Source: Acrasis kona (taxonomy: Eukaryota > Heterolobosea > Eutetramitea > Acrasida > Acrasidae). From it: a stretch of DNA of 64,000 nucleotides. The notes under the pieces were generated by a model. The model made no database searches. It saw nothing but the letters and a program-made list of their open reading frames with translations, and was not told the origin of the DNA. The stretch spans positions 51,633 to 115,632 of the forward strand of contig JAOPGA020000460.1 of assembly GCA_026419775.2 (NCBI GenBank), read 5' to 3'. Positions 20,238-31,045 of the stretch are shown here, in pieces. Position numbers and translations under genes: made by a program. Position 1 is the stretch's first letter; every line of letters begins with the position of its first letter.

Positions 20238-20328
20238 GTGTTCGTGGCCGAGCGGTCAATTGGGATTATGGCGGCAGACTAGAAATCTGTTATCGAAAGA
20301 TGCGCAGGTTCAAATCCTGCCGAACACG
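20238..20328 (+). tRNA. tRNA-Ser(AGA) with enlarged D-loop
   Basis: Acceptor arm GTGTTCG (20238-20244) pairs perfectly with CGAACAC (20321-20327), and G is the discriminator base. The anticodon stem GCAGA/TCTGT encloses loop CTAGAAA with anticodon AGA at 20281-20283. A type II variable arm (ATC-GAAA-GAT) and T-arm GCAGG-TTCAAAT-CCTGC identify tRNA-Ser. The D-arm stem GCC (20247-20249) pairs with GGC (20270-20272) but encloses a 20-nt loop, about 10 nt more than usual for serine tRNA; the extra bases are about TTGGGATTAT. No intron lies at the normal position after the anticodon. CCA is not encoded, as expected. Confidence 0.88.
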
Positions 20329-20339
20329 AATTTTATGTG

Positions 20340-20347
20340 TTTTTTTT
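20340..20347 (+). terminator. Pol III oligo-T terminator of the tRNA-Ser
   Basis: A run of eight T residues 12 nt after the discriminator base, the standard stop signal for RNA polymerase III. Confidence 0.8.
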
Positions 20348-20595
20348 GGGCGACATAAGTTTTGTTTCATTCATTACCAAGGGTGAAGAGGTTGCAGGTG
20401 ATGTTAATAGTTACATTGTGTAAGGTTAGATTTTCAACGTTAAAAGTATCGAATGGTATGCCCAGTTTGTGTTCTGTAGTTTGGTGACTAAATAGATGGT
20501 ATCAATCAACGCGCGAAGCCTGCATCCTCTAGAGCTGTCGAAGTTAGAACCATCCTCCTTCTGACGGAGCTCAATTTGTAATTGTAATCTTTACA

Positions 20596-21245
20596 TGAAG
20601 AGGACATTTTGAGCAATGAACAAAACAACGAAACAGGCAACAAGAGGTTCAAAATAAATATAGATGATGAACAAGAAATAGTAGAGAAAGATTTTTTGCA
20701 GTTAGAAGAAATATTCGAGGATGTTAAGAACAAAATAACGAGGGCAAAAGGTATCTACACTAAAATTATAAATAAAAGCGAGAAAGCAAAAGCACAAAAA
20801 GAAAAAGAAAAAACACAAAGCAAGTGGAAGAAGCACAGAAAGCGTACTTGCATGTCGCAAAGAATTTGCGACAAAGCATATGCAACGTCAATAAGTACAT
20901 TGACGAGTCAAAAGAATAGTTTTTTCACCGGCATGTTTAACAAAAGCATAAGAAGACGGTAGCTACTTTATAGACAGAGGGGCAGGTGACTTTGACATTA
21001 TACTTGATGGTCTAAGAGGAGAGGATGTAAGTGATAGAAAAAATAATTTGAAAAAAGAAAAAGATTGGTAGTGGAAGTTTGGATAGTACTATCAAGAGTG
21101 AGCAATGTGAAAAGACAATAGTTAATCTTATAGAATTCAGCAGCTACAAGATGGTAGAATAGCGGGTCAAGGACACAGCAGAAAAATTATCAAAATACGG
21201 AGTTAATGATCCAAATAAATTTAATACCTTTTCTAAACCTTGCTG
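20596..21245 (+). pseudogene. Degraded coding-like region, family unknown
   Basis: The stretch reads as coding by composition: acidic then Lys/Glu-rich coiled-coil segments (DDEQEIVEKDFLQLEEIFED, then KIINKSEKAKAQKEKEK), later DRGAGDFDIILDGL and KDTAEKLSKYGVNDPNKF. These pieces lie in several frames with no ATG for the first and several interruptions that short introns do not explain well. I read it as a broken host gene. A multi-intron gene with unusual splice sites is possible. I do not recognise the family. Confidence 0.4.
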
Positions 21246-21361
21246 ACTAAACCCAACACGAGTTTTTAAGAAGACAAACGGTAATACTTCCTTTTAAAAA
21301 CTTGTTGTGATCCTCATAACTTTTTGTTTATTATAACCAACCTTGAATTTGTAACATTCAA

Positions 21362-23697
21362 ATGTCAGGTTACGACAGCAGGGTAATACTCGTTGGATGT
21401 GGCTCATCTGGTAAGACAAGCATTGTGAAGGTTGCTAGAATATTATATGGTTCGGCAAGAGACAAAGGTCTACATAAGGATGCAGAGTACAGAGTTATTG
21501 TGAAAAGAAACATTCAATACAACCTCATAATGACCGCAAAAAATCTTATTAGGGAGTGTTCTACTCGCAAGATTAACTTGGGCCAAGAGGTCAGTGTTAG
21601 TGCTGGTAGGATAATAGCAATTAGTGAGGATGATTTAATAGATGAGAGGTGGGAGGAAGACACTCAATACAAGGATCAGATTTCAAAAGACATTCGTGCA
21701 TTATGGAAGGAGTCTTGTGTAAAAGATTTGATAATCAAGCATTACCCTTCTTTGAGTGTTTACATTTTAGATAATGCAAAATACTTTCTCGAATCAACGT
21801 TTAGAGTTTTTAAATATGGATATACTGCAACCGATGCAGACTATCTAGAAAATTATACAATCACATCAGGTGTCCCGAGTGTGGAACTCAGAGTTGATGG
21901 TAGGCCCATAAGATTATTTGACACTGGTGGACAAAGAAGTGAACGCAGAAAAGTGAGTTATCAAGTTTCTATACATTACAACTTCTAGTGGCGTCTCGTG
22001 TCACAAAACAGTGAAACAAGCCCACATGTTCATTGCTTTGTAGTTGACTTGAGTGGTTTTGATGTAAAAATAGAAGATGACAACACAACAACAAGGCTGA
22101 ACGAAAGTTTTGAAGCGTTCAAACAATATTGCATAGATTTGAGTTCAATCAAGAATGAACATTTTGATCCCGAAATTGTCTTGATTCTCAATAAAAGGAC
22201 AAACTTTAGGAACAAGATAAATCAACAAGGATCAACTGGCCACTACTTTAGGAACTTTGTTGATCAGTCAGAGACGTATGAATTTAACATTTTGGAGATA
22301 CTTTCAAAGGTAACTCATGATTTGACACCTTTATTAACGCTTCATAGGGTCCCTCCATTTCTTCGATAGAAGATGACACGTATGAATGCTGTTTAAAGTA
22401 CGTAGCAAGGACGTTTGTGGATGCCGCTGCTGAATACTATACAAAAGGATCTCTTTCACACATTTACGTCATGGACACCATTGAACATTATCAAGACGTA
22501 ATCAATCTATTTGAAACCTGCTTAGGTCCATTAAGCTCAAAGGTCATCAACCGCACCACAAACCCAAGTGTTCCATCTCACATGAGCGACATTTTCAGCG
22601 TGGACACCATCGCCACATCCGACGCCACACCATTAGAGCCCATCAAAATCACAAGGAAGAACAAACACATCTTTTCGTCCACTCCATGCTCTCCCATCGA
22701 TAGATCCGCACAGAGACGGCACCCAATCAAAAGACCACCCGCACCCGTCGAACAGGAAGCTCCGCAAATCAAAAACTTGTCCATCAAAGACAAATACAAG
22801 CTCAAGAAGCTAATTGCAAAGGGAGGTCAAGGCAGCATTTATCTGGTGGAAAAGGTTGGCACCGATGCCGAGAATGGATCCGCACGACAATACATTATGA
22901 AGAGAATGGAGCTCAAGAATGGAAATTTATTGAATCAAAGTTTTGATGAAATTAAAAATTTGTATCAATTGAACGGACACAAGAACATTTGTAATATAAT
23001 TGATTTTTTCATGGAAATAAAAAAAAGAAAAAATGTTGTTCAGGTGACCCATGGTGATGCCAAGAAGAAGAAAAATTCTGATGACGCCGCCATGGACCAA
23101 GAAGACCATACTTATATTCTTGCTATCGTAATGGAGTATTGTCACGGAGGTGACATGCGATCTTATCTTGCCACGAAACGAAGGGAGAAGGCTGTCGTAA
23201 ACGAACTTGTTATTGTGCGTTGGCTTAAGCAGATTGCCGATGCTCTTTCTTTTGTCCATAGTGTTGGTTTAATTCATCGTGATATGAAGCCAGAGAATAT
23301 CTTCTTCCAGGATGTAGAACATCAGGTTGTCATGTTGGGTGACTTTGGTCTTTCTGTTATTATCCAAGACCGCTTAAATAACTTCTTCCAATCCAAAAAT
23401 AGTGAGGCAGCAGGAAGTCCGTTCTATACAGCACCTGAACAAATGGCTGGTGTGATTTATGATAGCAGAGTGGATGTTTGGGCTCTTGGTTGTATTGTTT
23501 TGGAGATGATGACCCTTGAAATTGCTGATTACAAACTTTTGACAGACAAACAAAGAGAGGACAAGCTTAACAACTGTTTGAGCATGTACTCTTACGAGAT
23601 TGTTGAGTTTGTGAGGCAGTGTGTGAAAATTGATCCTGACCAAAGGCCAAACGAAGAGAGATTTAAAATACTTATCGAAAACATTGCAAATTCATAA
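21362..23697 (+). CDS. G-protein alpha subunit fused to a Ser/Thr protein kinase
   Basis: Exons 21362-21952, 21989-22309 and 22348-23697 (introns 36 and 38 nt) give 753 residues. Residues 1-360 are a heterotrimeric G-alpha subunit: P-loop GCGSSGKTS (12-20), helical domain, DTGGQRSERRKW (about 187) keeping the catalytic Gln. The switch I arginine is Tyr (ENYTITSGV), the NKxD motif reads NKRT, and TCAxDT reads IYVMDT, so nucleotide binding is probably altered. After a disordered 90-residue linker comes a complete kinase (about 453-750), NEK/ULK-like: AKGGQGSIYLVE, IMKRM lysine, HRDMKPEN, GDFGLS, TAPEQ. All catalytic residues are present. The third exon is one open frame across both halves. Confidence 0.85.
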
Positions 23698-23721
23698 AGT
23701 CTATATTTAATATTTACATTC

Positions 23722-24581
23722 CTATCTTCTTGACACCATTTGTAAGACGCCTCCTATTGCGAACAAAGATCCAGATACTATCCATAATGTACTTGACTGA
23801 ATAAGAAAAGACTCACTAAGAGTCGTCCTCAAGTAAACGATCCAACAAATTGACCCAAGCAACAACAACGTACTAGCCACCAAATAACATGTGGTCACTA
23901 TTCCGTTCATGTATAAGCTGAAAAGGTATCCCTTTGGGTATTTTAATGTAGATGTTGCAGTTAAATTCCTCAAATACGAGTGGTAGAGATAAATTCCGTC
24001 AACTGCGCTTGCGTAAGTTCGTACAATAAAGTATAAAAAGATGAGTGATGACCCCACCACCCAGATGATTGTTGTACTGTTAAATGTTGCAAAGTTACTT
24101 GTTCCCGAGAGCCATAATGCTGACCCAATAATCATCAAAATACTGCCTATCAAAAGTAAAATGTTTCCAATAATGTTAATCACTAGGTATGGAGACTTTG
24201 ATATTTTGTTTACTAAACCCACTCCCGATGCAATTCCAAACAGAGATGATAATATAAAAAGTGAAAACGAAATAATCCATAACACTCCACTAGCTACGTA
24301 AGTAGAATTAGAAACTGAGATGGCCGCCCCTATCTTATAATTAGATAAAGATTTAAACAATTAGTTACCAGAAGTAATACACCACCAGATAGCAAAAAAA
24401 GTCCTGATATAAAAGAGAATGCTTTAGATAGTAGGTAAGTTGTACTTTTTATAGTTGCCGTTGATTGAGTAACCTCTACGGATGTATGCTTTGGTGCTGC
24501 ATTCGTTGATCCTGGTGTTTTGTTCATCCTCACAGGAGCAGCCAGCATAGAATTAGTAATATAAGCTTGGTTCTCGTTCAT
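23722..24581 (-). CDS. Multispan membrane protein, possibly YrhK-like
   Basis: Exons 24581-24369 and 24333-23722 with a 35-nt intron give 274 residues. The N-terminal 45 residues are soluble. Seven or so hydrophobic helices follow, several with the pattern small-x-x-L-x-L-x-G-S, for example NIIGNILLLIGSILMIIGSAL and STLWIVSGSLFAIGGVL. That pattern resembles YrhK-type helical pairs, which makes this assignment tentative. No signal peptide or transporter motif is present. The location in the cell is unknown. The gene is convergent with the G-alpha-kinase fusion; the stops are 25 bp apart. Confidence 0.65.
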
Positions 24582-24700
24582 CTGTTGAAATTAAAAAGAA
24601 AGTTCTATTTATATTTTGTTAAAAATAAACATTTAAGCACATGTTTGGAATAACAAAGGAGATCCATTATCCCAGTAGTAAAAATTTTTAGATAACAGTA

Positions 24701-27700
24701 TCACTTTTTATTTTGTTCATAAATTTGAACATCTATGGTGTCCAAGGTAATAAATCGATGAATAAACACCTTCTTTCTTTGACCATATCGTTTTACACGA
24801 CCTATGGCTTGTGTTTCACAAGATTCGTACCACTCTTTTGTGTCAGTCAACAATGGACTCAAGAATATCACATGATTAGCCACAGTAAGATTAGCACCAC
24901 TTGCCTTCTCGTCCATTACATTCAACAACAAAACCTTCTCGCTGCCACCGCTCTGAAACTTTGACAAACTAGTGCTCTGATTAATGGCAGTACCCTCGAC
25001 AGTAAGAAACTTTATTTTATAATGTTCCAGAGCATCTGCCACCTTCTTCAACAAGTCTGCGAACTGCACAAAGATTAGCACCTTGTCATCACCGGGAATC
25101 CCCTTGATCAAATCAACCATACGAGATATTTTTTGACCAAAATAATTACCAAGGTCCTGTTCATCATCGACTCCCAACGACTGAGCCTTGATGACATTGT
25201 TCATCCTGGCAGATGCCTTACATTCAGGATCTACGCATTCCTGCTTATGAGCAAATGTTTCCATACAGTCACGACAAGCAATGTGACCACAACAAGACGA
25301 CACGCAGATGGATTCGACGCTTAATGATTTGGAATGATAAACACAAGAAGAATTTGGACACTTTACATTACATAATGCACCTCGTTCAACGCTTGTTTTT
25401 TGCAAATCTCTCACTGCAGTGAAGTACCTCAACGAACGAACGCGACCCACTAATTCTTTTTGGAGCTTACGCAACACGTGAGTTCTCTCTCTCAAGTCCC
25501 ACTTCAAGTCCTCCACCGCTTTTGATTTCTTGTCCTCCCTGTTTCTCTTTTTGGTTGATTTATTCTTTTTGCTCTTTTTTTCGTTACCACCGGCGGTGAT
25601 GCCGCATTCATCAAGAATTACCTTGAGACGCTCGAAGGCATCTCTGTCGCCGACGCCCTCCGTTAACAAGGTGGTGTGCCATCTCTTGAAGAAATGTTCT
25701 TCGTCCTTGTCGAATCCACCAATGTCACTTTCCAAATCTTTACATTCGCTTATGCACGTCGACAATTCTCTCTCGCAATCGACCAATTGTTTTTTGCGTT
25801 CCTCCACAATCACTTGACATGATTTCCTCACATCATGATCATCACGATGTAATTGAAAATGTGAACATCTCTTCAATAAGGCCTCTTGTGGCGATTTGCT
25901 GCTGCCTAGCGATTCCACCAATCGCTTCTCTCGATCGCTCTCCGAATCCTTCTTTTTTTTACGTAAGCTAGTGCTCGTCATTTCCATGGCTTGTAGATAA
26001 TGTTCCAATTCCAAATAAAGGGCACGTTCTGCGCTGGGTAACGTGATGGGAATTACATTTTCGTGGAATGGAATTTCATCAATTTCTGCAATGTTTTGTC
26101 TGACGAATTGGTCCAAGAAGGATTGAGCTATCGAGTGACGACGTAGGTGCCATGCTCTGGAATTCACGTTTCTGAACGATAAGAATCTCTCTGAAAGAGT
26201 GGATTGTTGTAATTGTTTTTTGGATGCATTGGGATCGAATTGTGGATCGTGATGATTGACTCCCAAATGAATGTCGAGGAACGTGCTGATGGATTGAATG
26301 GCATTGAAATTTGATATGGGCGGCGTGCCCGATAGACACCAACGACGATTGGCATGTAGCGTGGTGATGCACGAATGTTCTTTTCCTGATGTGTATGTGA
26401 ATTCGTCGATTACGATCCTGGCGAATTGGAACATGTGTAGTGGTGGACATTTCAATTCTGAAATGTTTTTGATTCTTGATATGCCCCATGGATCTGTAGT
26501 TAGTGGTTTGGTTGTAATCTTTTTGATTGGTTTTGATTTCTTCTTCTTCTTTTCATCCTCGTCCTCATCCATTTGATTCTCTTCTGAAATGTCATCATCA
26601 TCATCATCATCGCTTTCATCCATTTCATCATTTGATTCTGAATCTGATTCATCTTGCAAGCGTTCGGAATCTGATTCGCTACTTTGTGACGACGATTCAA
26701 ATTCATATTCTTCGTCTTGATCATTTTGAATTGATTTTTCATTCTTGTCTTGTTCAAAGATGATGGGTCCCTTGAACACTCTGAATGGATCCTTCATTGG
26801 TTTGATTTCGATAATGTCATCATCATCATCTTGATCAGATGATTCCGATGGGACGCTGATCATTTCAGTTTTTTTTCTGATTCGTAATCGATTCCCAACC
26901 ATTACATCCTTGATGATTGTTTTTGAATGTGACGATGGTGATTTCTTCACCACCGCTAACTTCTCTTCCGAATCACTCTTCTTCTTCTTCTTTAATTGTT
27001 TCTTTTCCTTCTTCTCTTCTTTTACATGATCGTGTGATTGATTTGATTTGATGATGGTGTGATCGGAATAACCCTTTAAATGTGCTCCTTGTTGAATGGC
27101 TTCTCTCACTGATTCAAAATCATCATTTAACATTTCCATGGTTCGTTGTTTTAATGCATCAATGATGATTTGTAATCTTGCTTTAAAGTATCGACCGTTG
27201 TCGCTTGTGGGTAGGGGTCCACCACCAGATAACCTGGCCATGTTGCTCAAATAAATGTCGCTCTTGAATAGAGAACTGCTGACGCATATAATGTTTGCTT
27301 TTTGTAATCTCTTGATTGTCATGTTGTTGAGTTGACTCATTGTGAAGATCTCTTCCTTGACGAGTCCTTTTGTGAATTTCACAATCTCTGACGGCCATTG
27401 CTTCATGAGGTGGGGCGGCACTACGATCAATGTGGCTTTGATTGGAATCAAGTTTTTTTCATGACAAGTGTCGATGGGATTGTTGACGGTGGAATTGATG
27501 AGACCCAAAGTGATGGCAGTCTTTCCGTATCCAACCTGATCGGCAAGAATACCTCCTCGGACGTAAACATTTTGTCGCGCTCTTCCCTCTGCTCTAAGGT
27601 TGAGTTGTGGCAGCACTGCTTCGCAAATCTCCTCCTGAACGAATGGTTGATTCGCATCTTCTTGCGAAATCATCCATGTTAAGGAACGTAATTGCTCTGG

Positions 27701-30700
27701 ACGTAACGGGTGTAGAAAGTTTGGTGGTTGACTGGCTTGTTTGTCGAGACGGTTTGATGATAGAATGAACTTTGGCATCGGTGACACGTCCTGATGGTTG
27801 ACATTACAATAGGTCAATTTCCAATCAGTTTCAACCGAATCATGGTTTGGTAGATAAGAAACAGCACGATGAACAAGAGAAGTTACGTTAAGACCGATAC
27901 GTAGTTGACCAAGACCATCAAGATGACGCAATTGGACCACGAAAGGATTCGGACGTGCTTTGAGAGATTGTTCAAAGACACCTGCTTGTATCACATCTTC
28001 AATTGCGACAACTTTATTATTCACCATGACCCATCTTAATTCAGGTTCACGAGGTGCACATTTTTTACATGATACATTTTCAAGAGCGACTTTGGTCCAT
28101 GATGACAAATGATCAAGAGACGGTAATCTCTCCGTGATCCACGATAGTGCCTCAAATGTTGACTTGCCCTTGTGTAGTAAATCAATTTGGTTCCATGATC
28201 GATCCGTCCATAATGTTGGATCCGGTTCCGAAAGCGGGACCACGCATGATAGTAGTGCTTTTGGCCGACTACAAGAATGTTGCGTGCATGAATCTTGGTG
28301 TTGTAGAATGGAACACGATGTGTTGGGATCATGTTGAATGGCAAGTAATTGTATGGATTCGTGAGTCGACCAGACGCCATCCACTCGACAATTCGTGACC
28401 TTTGGTTCTTGACTGTCGTTGGGCCTGAATGTAGAGTCCAGTGTTGCGATCTTGATTCTATATTCATCGTAATCAATTCTTCCATGATCCCTGCTGAATA
28501 CGAAATGGTCCTGATTGGAATCTCCACAACGTGTTGGATCTAAAAATAAAAATAACGGTTGACCAGAATCATTCTTATATAACGAGTTCATGGCAGTTCC
28601 ACAATCACTCAATAATGTGTATGATCCTGTAATGTCTTCGTCCAAAAGTGATTTGATGTCGTCGGGTACCTCAGTGATTTCGATTTTATTGTAAACCTTT
28701 GTGTCGCTGAATTCATTTTGTAGTCCTATACCGCTCTGCCAAGAATCTACCAACGTTCCTTTATTCGTGATGGTCAACTTGAATTTGTGTTGATCTGGTA
28801 GGTTGATCTGCCACGTTCCCTTCAACAAATCATTGCACGTCACTTTCATCCTTGCAACGGGTGCTAACAACAAATCTCTTAGTTTACTTGTTGAAGGCTC
28901 ATCTGGTGGACACTCTACGTAGAGCATCCATACTGGGTTAGTGGAATCCAGCACGAGGTGTAGTTTTGCAAACTTTGAGCGATATATAGCAGTCCAATGT
29001 GAGTGTCTTTTTAAGGTGAAGAATCGAAATTCTGCTTCGCTTATTGTCTCCGTTACTAACTTGTTCCAATCTTTATTTGATGACGGCTTCAAGTCTATTT
29101 TTGAAAATTTCATGTGCATGGGCAGTTTGTTTTTTAAAAAGTCCTCAAAGTCGTTGGGATCCAACCTTGTGTTGGAATCGATTTCGTAGCAGTGTTTCGG
29201 TCTTACTCCGCATTTAATGCAGGTTGTATGATTGCATTCCTTGCAACGCTGTATTGGGTTTTTACTCGTACCGTATCTGCCCTCACATTCGCAGAGACGA
29301 GCACTTTGTTTTGATTTATTGTAAAGGTCAACTAAATCATTGACAGGTTCATATTTTGAAATATTCAATTCTGACTTGTTTAGTTGATCTTGACCAGCCA
29401 TATCATTTTGTACATTGGGTGAAGTGGTAACCTCGTGTGATGATTTTTCAAGCGGTATTGTGGATAGATCTTCTTTACAGACTAATAAGGCACTAATCAT
29501 ACAAGCACCAACAACAGTAGTTGTCATTGCATTACCTGCTAAATCTGCCAGGTCGTCTTCTGTTTCCTTGGTAAGAAGTAATTCGTCGACCGGTATTCCT
29601 TGCAGAGATAAGGCCTCAAGACCAATCATTGGACCTCCACGATTTGTTATAAATGGTATCATAGTAGGAGTCAAACACGGACATATACCAGGCCTAACGC
29701 TTCCTGTAGTTCTATCAACATTTTGAGACAAGTTCCAAACTAGAGTCTTGTATGTTGGATCTACACCCTTCACTGCCAGTCGCAGATAATCAATGTCCAT
29801 CAAGTCAAGAACACGTTCCGTCTGATTCTTACCCCAATCATTCCACGCACAATCAGGCAACGTGCACATTCCACCTTCCTCCCATATTGTTAGCGGACGT
29901 TTATTACCCAAACCTTCCTCTAGACGTGCCCTTTGATGACGACTCTCACAACGTCCCCAATCAGTTCTTCCTCCCTTTCTTTCACCTCTCTCGTTAAGCT
30001 GGTATGCAAGCTCTTGTCTCGCACGATGAACACGTGGGTCGTCGATTGGTATTAGAAAAGCTTCAAGTGGACTGGACGAAGGTCTTGCAAGGGATTTGAC
30101 AGAATCAATCCATTGTTGACACATTGTTTTTGAAGAATTTAGATGAGCGAACAAATATACTCTTGTGCGAGTGTGTGGGATGTAATAGTTTTTTGTGTCA
30201 AAACGAACAAACGTAGCCTTGTAACCCTTCTTTTCAAAAATCTTTTGAACACGATCCCAAGGTGCTGAGCAAACATTCTCTAATATTACAATGGGCGGCT
30301 TATTCTTGACTACCCAGTCCATCATTCCTCTAAAAGTCCTTCCCGACTCTCCATTATCATCCAAATCTTGCTTCTTGTTGTTCAAATTTGAATAATCAAC
30401 ACAAGAGGTCCCAGCGACCAACATGTCCACATTTCCTGGTACGGTGACCATAGATCCGTAGGCAGTTGTAGCCTTCTCATTTCCCAACTCACAAACATCC
30501 CTGAATAAGATTGGTGGGGCAAAGTTCCTTTCAATGTATGCTTGTTTAAATGGTTCAATTTCACAACTAAACACATGTTCAATTTTAAGTTCCTCACCGT
30601 GTAAACTTTTGATCGCACGTGAAATCATGTCCAAGGCCAATAGAGGACTTTCTGTTCCGCTGCACATTGTTGCAACTCGCAATCTTCTGCCTTTAAGTTG

Positions 30701-30943
30701 CTCCACAACCTTTGTGATTTTTGGTACACGAGAAACCATATCCATAAACATTCTATCAATCTCATGAATGGGAGGTAAAGCATTGCTATCATCAGATTTT
30801 TTTGTCTCAATCTTTTTTACACTGGTGGGAGCTTTTTGCTTTAGGTTCAACTTTGGCTTTTTGTGGGGTGGCTGAGTAATATCCTCCTCATCTGATATGA
30901 CACAATCCACCTTAAAAAATGAGTGAAGATTGGACTGCTTCAT
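24701..30943 (-). CDS. DNMT5: DNMT5-type DNA methyltransferase with SNF2 ATPase
   Basis: A 2080-residue single-exon protein. Residues 3-10 (QSNLHSFF) are a canonical PCNA-interaction box. A C5-cytosine methyltransferase follows (about 85-520): MCSGTESPLLALD (motif I), catalytic Cys181 in GTSCVDYSNLN, ENV at 222, RTRVYLF, and GNAMTTTVVG (motif X). A Cys-rich zinc cluster lies at about 548-576. The SNF2 ATPase has QVGYGKTAIT (about 1136), IVIDEFTYT (about 1508), RWCLSGTPP, RING-type CPNSSC...CCGHIACRDC (about 1848-1893) and AIGRVKRYGQRKK near the end. A long acidic Ser/Asp insert (about 1400-1480) interrupts the ATPase. DNMT5 maintains CpG methylation with ATP. The N-terminal chromodomain of the fungal enzyme is absent. 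Confidence 0.93.
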   Translation of the reverse strand: MKQSNLHSFFKVDCVISDEEDITQPPHKKPKLNLKQKAPTSVKKIETKKSDDSNALPPIHEIDRMFMDMVSRVPKITKVVEQLKGRRLRVATMCSGTESPLLALDMISRAIKSLHGEELKIEHVFSCEIEPFKQAYIERNFAPPILFRDVCELGNEKATTAYGSMVTVPGNVDMLVAGTSCVDYSNLNNKKQDLDDNGESGRTFRGMMDWVVKNKPPIVILENVCSAPWDRVQKIFEKKGYKATFVRFDTKNYYIPHTRTRVYLFAHLNSSKTMCQQWIDSVKSLARPSSSPLEAFLIPIDDPRVHRARQELAYQLNERGERKGGRTDWGRCESRHQRARLEEGLGNKRPLTIWEEGGMCTLPDCAWNDWGKNQTERVLDLMDIDYLRLAVKGVDPTYKTLVWNLSQNVDRTTGSVRPGICPCLTPTMIPFITNRGGPMIGLEALSLQGIPVDELLLTKETEDDLADLAGNAMTTTVVGACMISALLVCKEDLSTIPLEKSSHEVTTSPNVQNDMAGQDQLNKSELNISKYEPVNDLVDLYNKSKQSARLCECEGRYGTSKNPIQRCKECNHTTCIKCGVRPKHCYEIDSNTRLDPNDFEDFLKNKLPMHMKFSKIDLKPSSNKDWNKLVTETISEAEFRFFTLKRHSHWTAIYRSKFAKLHLVLDSTNPVWMLYVECPPDEPSTSKLRDLLLAPVARMKVTCNDLLKGTWQINLPDQHKFKLTITNKGTLVDSWQSGIGLQNEFSDTKVYNKIEITEVPDDIKSLLDEDITGSYTLLSDCGTAMNSLYKNDSGQPLFLFLDPTRCGDSNQDHFVFSRDHGRIDYDEYRIKIATLDSTFRPNDSQEPKVTNCRVDGVWSTHESIQLLAIQHDPNTSCSILQHQDSCTQHSCSRPKALLSCVVPLSEPDPTLWTDRSWNQIDLLHKGKSTFEALSWITERLPSLDHLSSWTKVALENVSCKKCAPREPELRWVMVNNKVVAIEDVIQAGVFEQSLKARPNPFVVQLRHLDGLGQLRIGLNVTSLVHRAVSYLPNHDSVETDWKLTYCNVNHQDVSPMPKFILSSNRLDKQASQPPNFLHPLRPEQLRSLTWMISQEDANQPFVQEEICEAVLPQLNLRAEGRARQNVYVRGGILADQVGYGKTAITLGLINSTVNNPIDTCHEKNLIPIKATLIVVPPHLMKQWPSEIVKFTKGLVKEEIFTMSQLNNMTIKRLQKANIICVSSSLFKSDIYLSNMARLSGGGPLPTSDNGRYFKARLQIIIDALKQRTMEMLNDDFESVREAIQQGAHLKGYSDHTIIKSNQSHDHVKEEKKEKKQLKKKKKSDSEEKLAVVKKSPSSHSKTIIKDVMVGNRLRIRKKTEMISVPSESSDQDDDDDIIEIKPMKDPFRVFKGPIIFEQDKNEKSIQNDQDEEYEFESSSQSSESDSERLQDESDSESNDEMDESDDDDDDDISEENQMDEDEDEKKKKKSKPIKKITTKPLTTDPWGISRIKNISELKCPPLHMFQFARIVIDEFTYTSGKEHSCITTLHANRRWCLSGTPPISNFNAIQSISTFLDIHLGVNHHDPQFDPNASKKQLQQSTLSERFLSFRNVNSRAWHLRRHSIAQSFLDQFVRQNIAEIDEIPFHENVIPITLPSAERALYLELEHYLQAMEMTSTSLRKKKKDSESDREKRLVESLGSSKSPQEALLKRCSHFQLHRDDHDVRKSCQVIVEERKKQLVDCERELSTCISECKDLESDIGGFDKDEEHFFKRWHTTLLTEGVGDRDAFERLKVILDECGITAGGNEKKSKKNKSTKKRNREDKKSKAVEDLKWDLRERTHVLRKLQKELVGRVRSLRYFTAVRDLQKTSVERGALCNVKCPNSSCVYHSKSLSVESICVSSCCGHIACRDCMETFAHKQECVDPECKASARMNNVIKAQSLGVDDEQDLGNYFGQKISRMVDLIKGIPGDDKVLIFVQFADLLKKVADALEHYKIKFLTVEGTAINQSTSLSKFQSGGSEKVLLLNVMDEKASGANLTVANHVIFLSPLLTDTKEWYESCETQAIGRVKRYGQRKKVFIHRFITLDTIDVQIYEQNKK

Positions 30944-31045
30944 GAATCAAAAATTAACGGATAGTGGTTGAGCCAAAAATTATCATTGACCAAACAAAAG
31001 AGAGCACTTTCAACAACAAATAATTATTAATCTACAAAAATGTAT

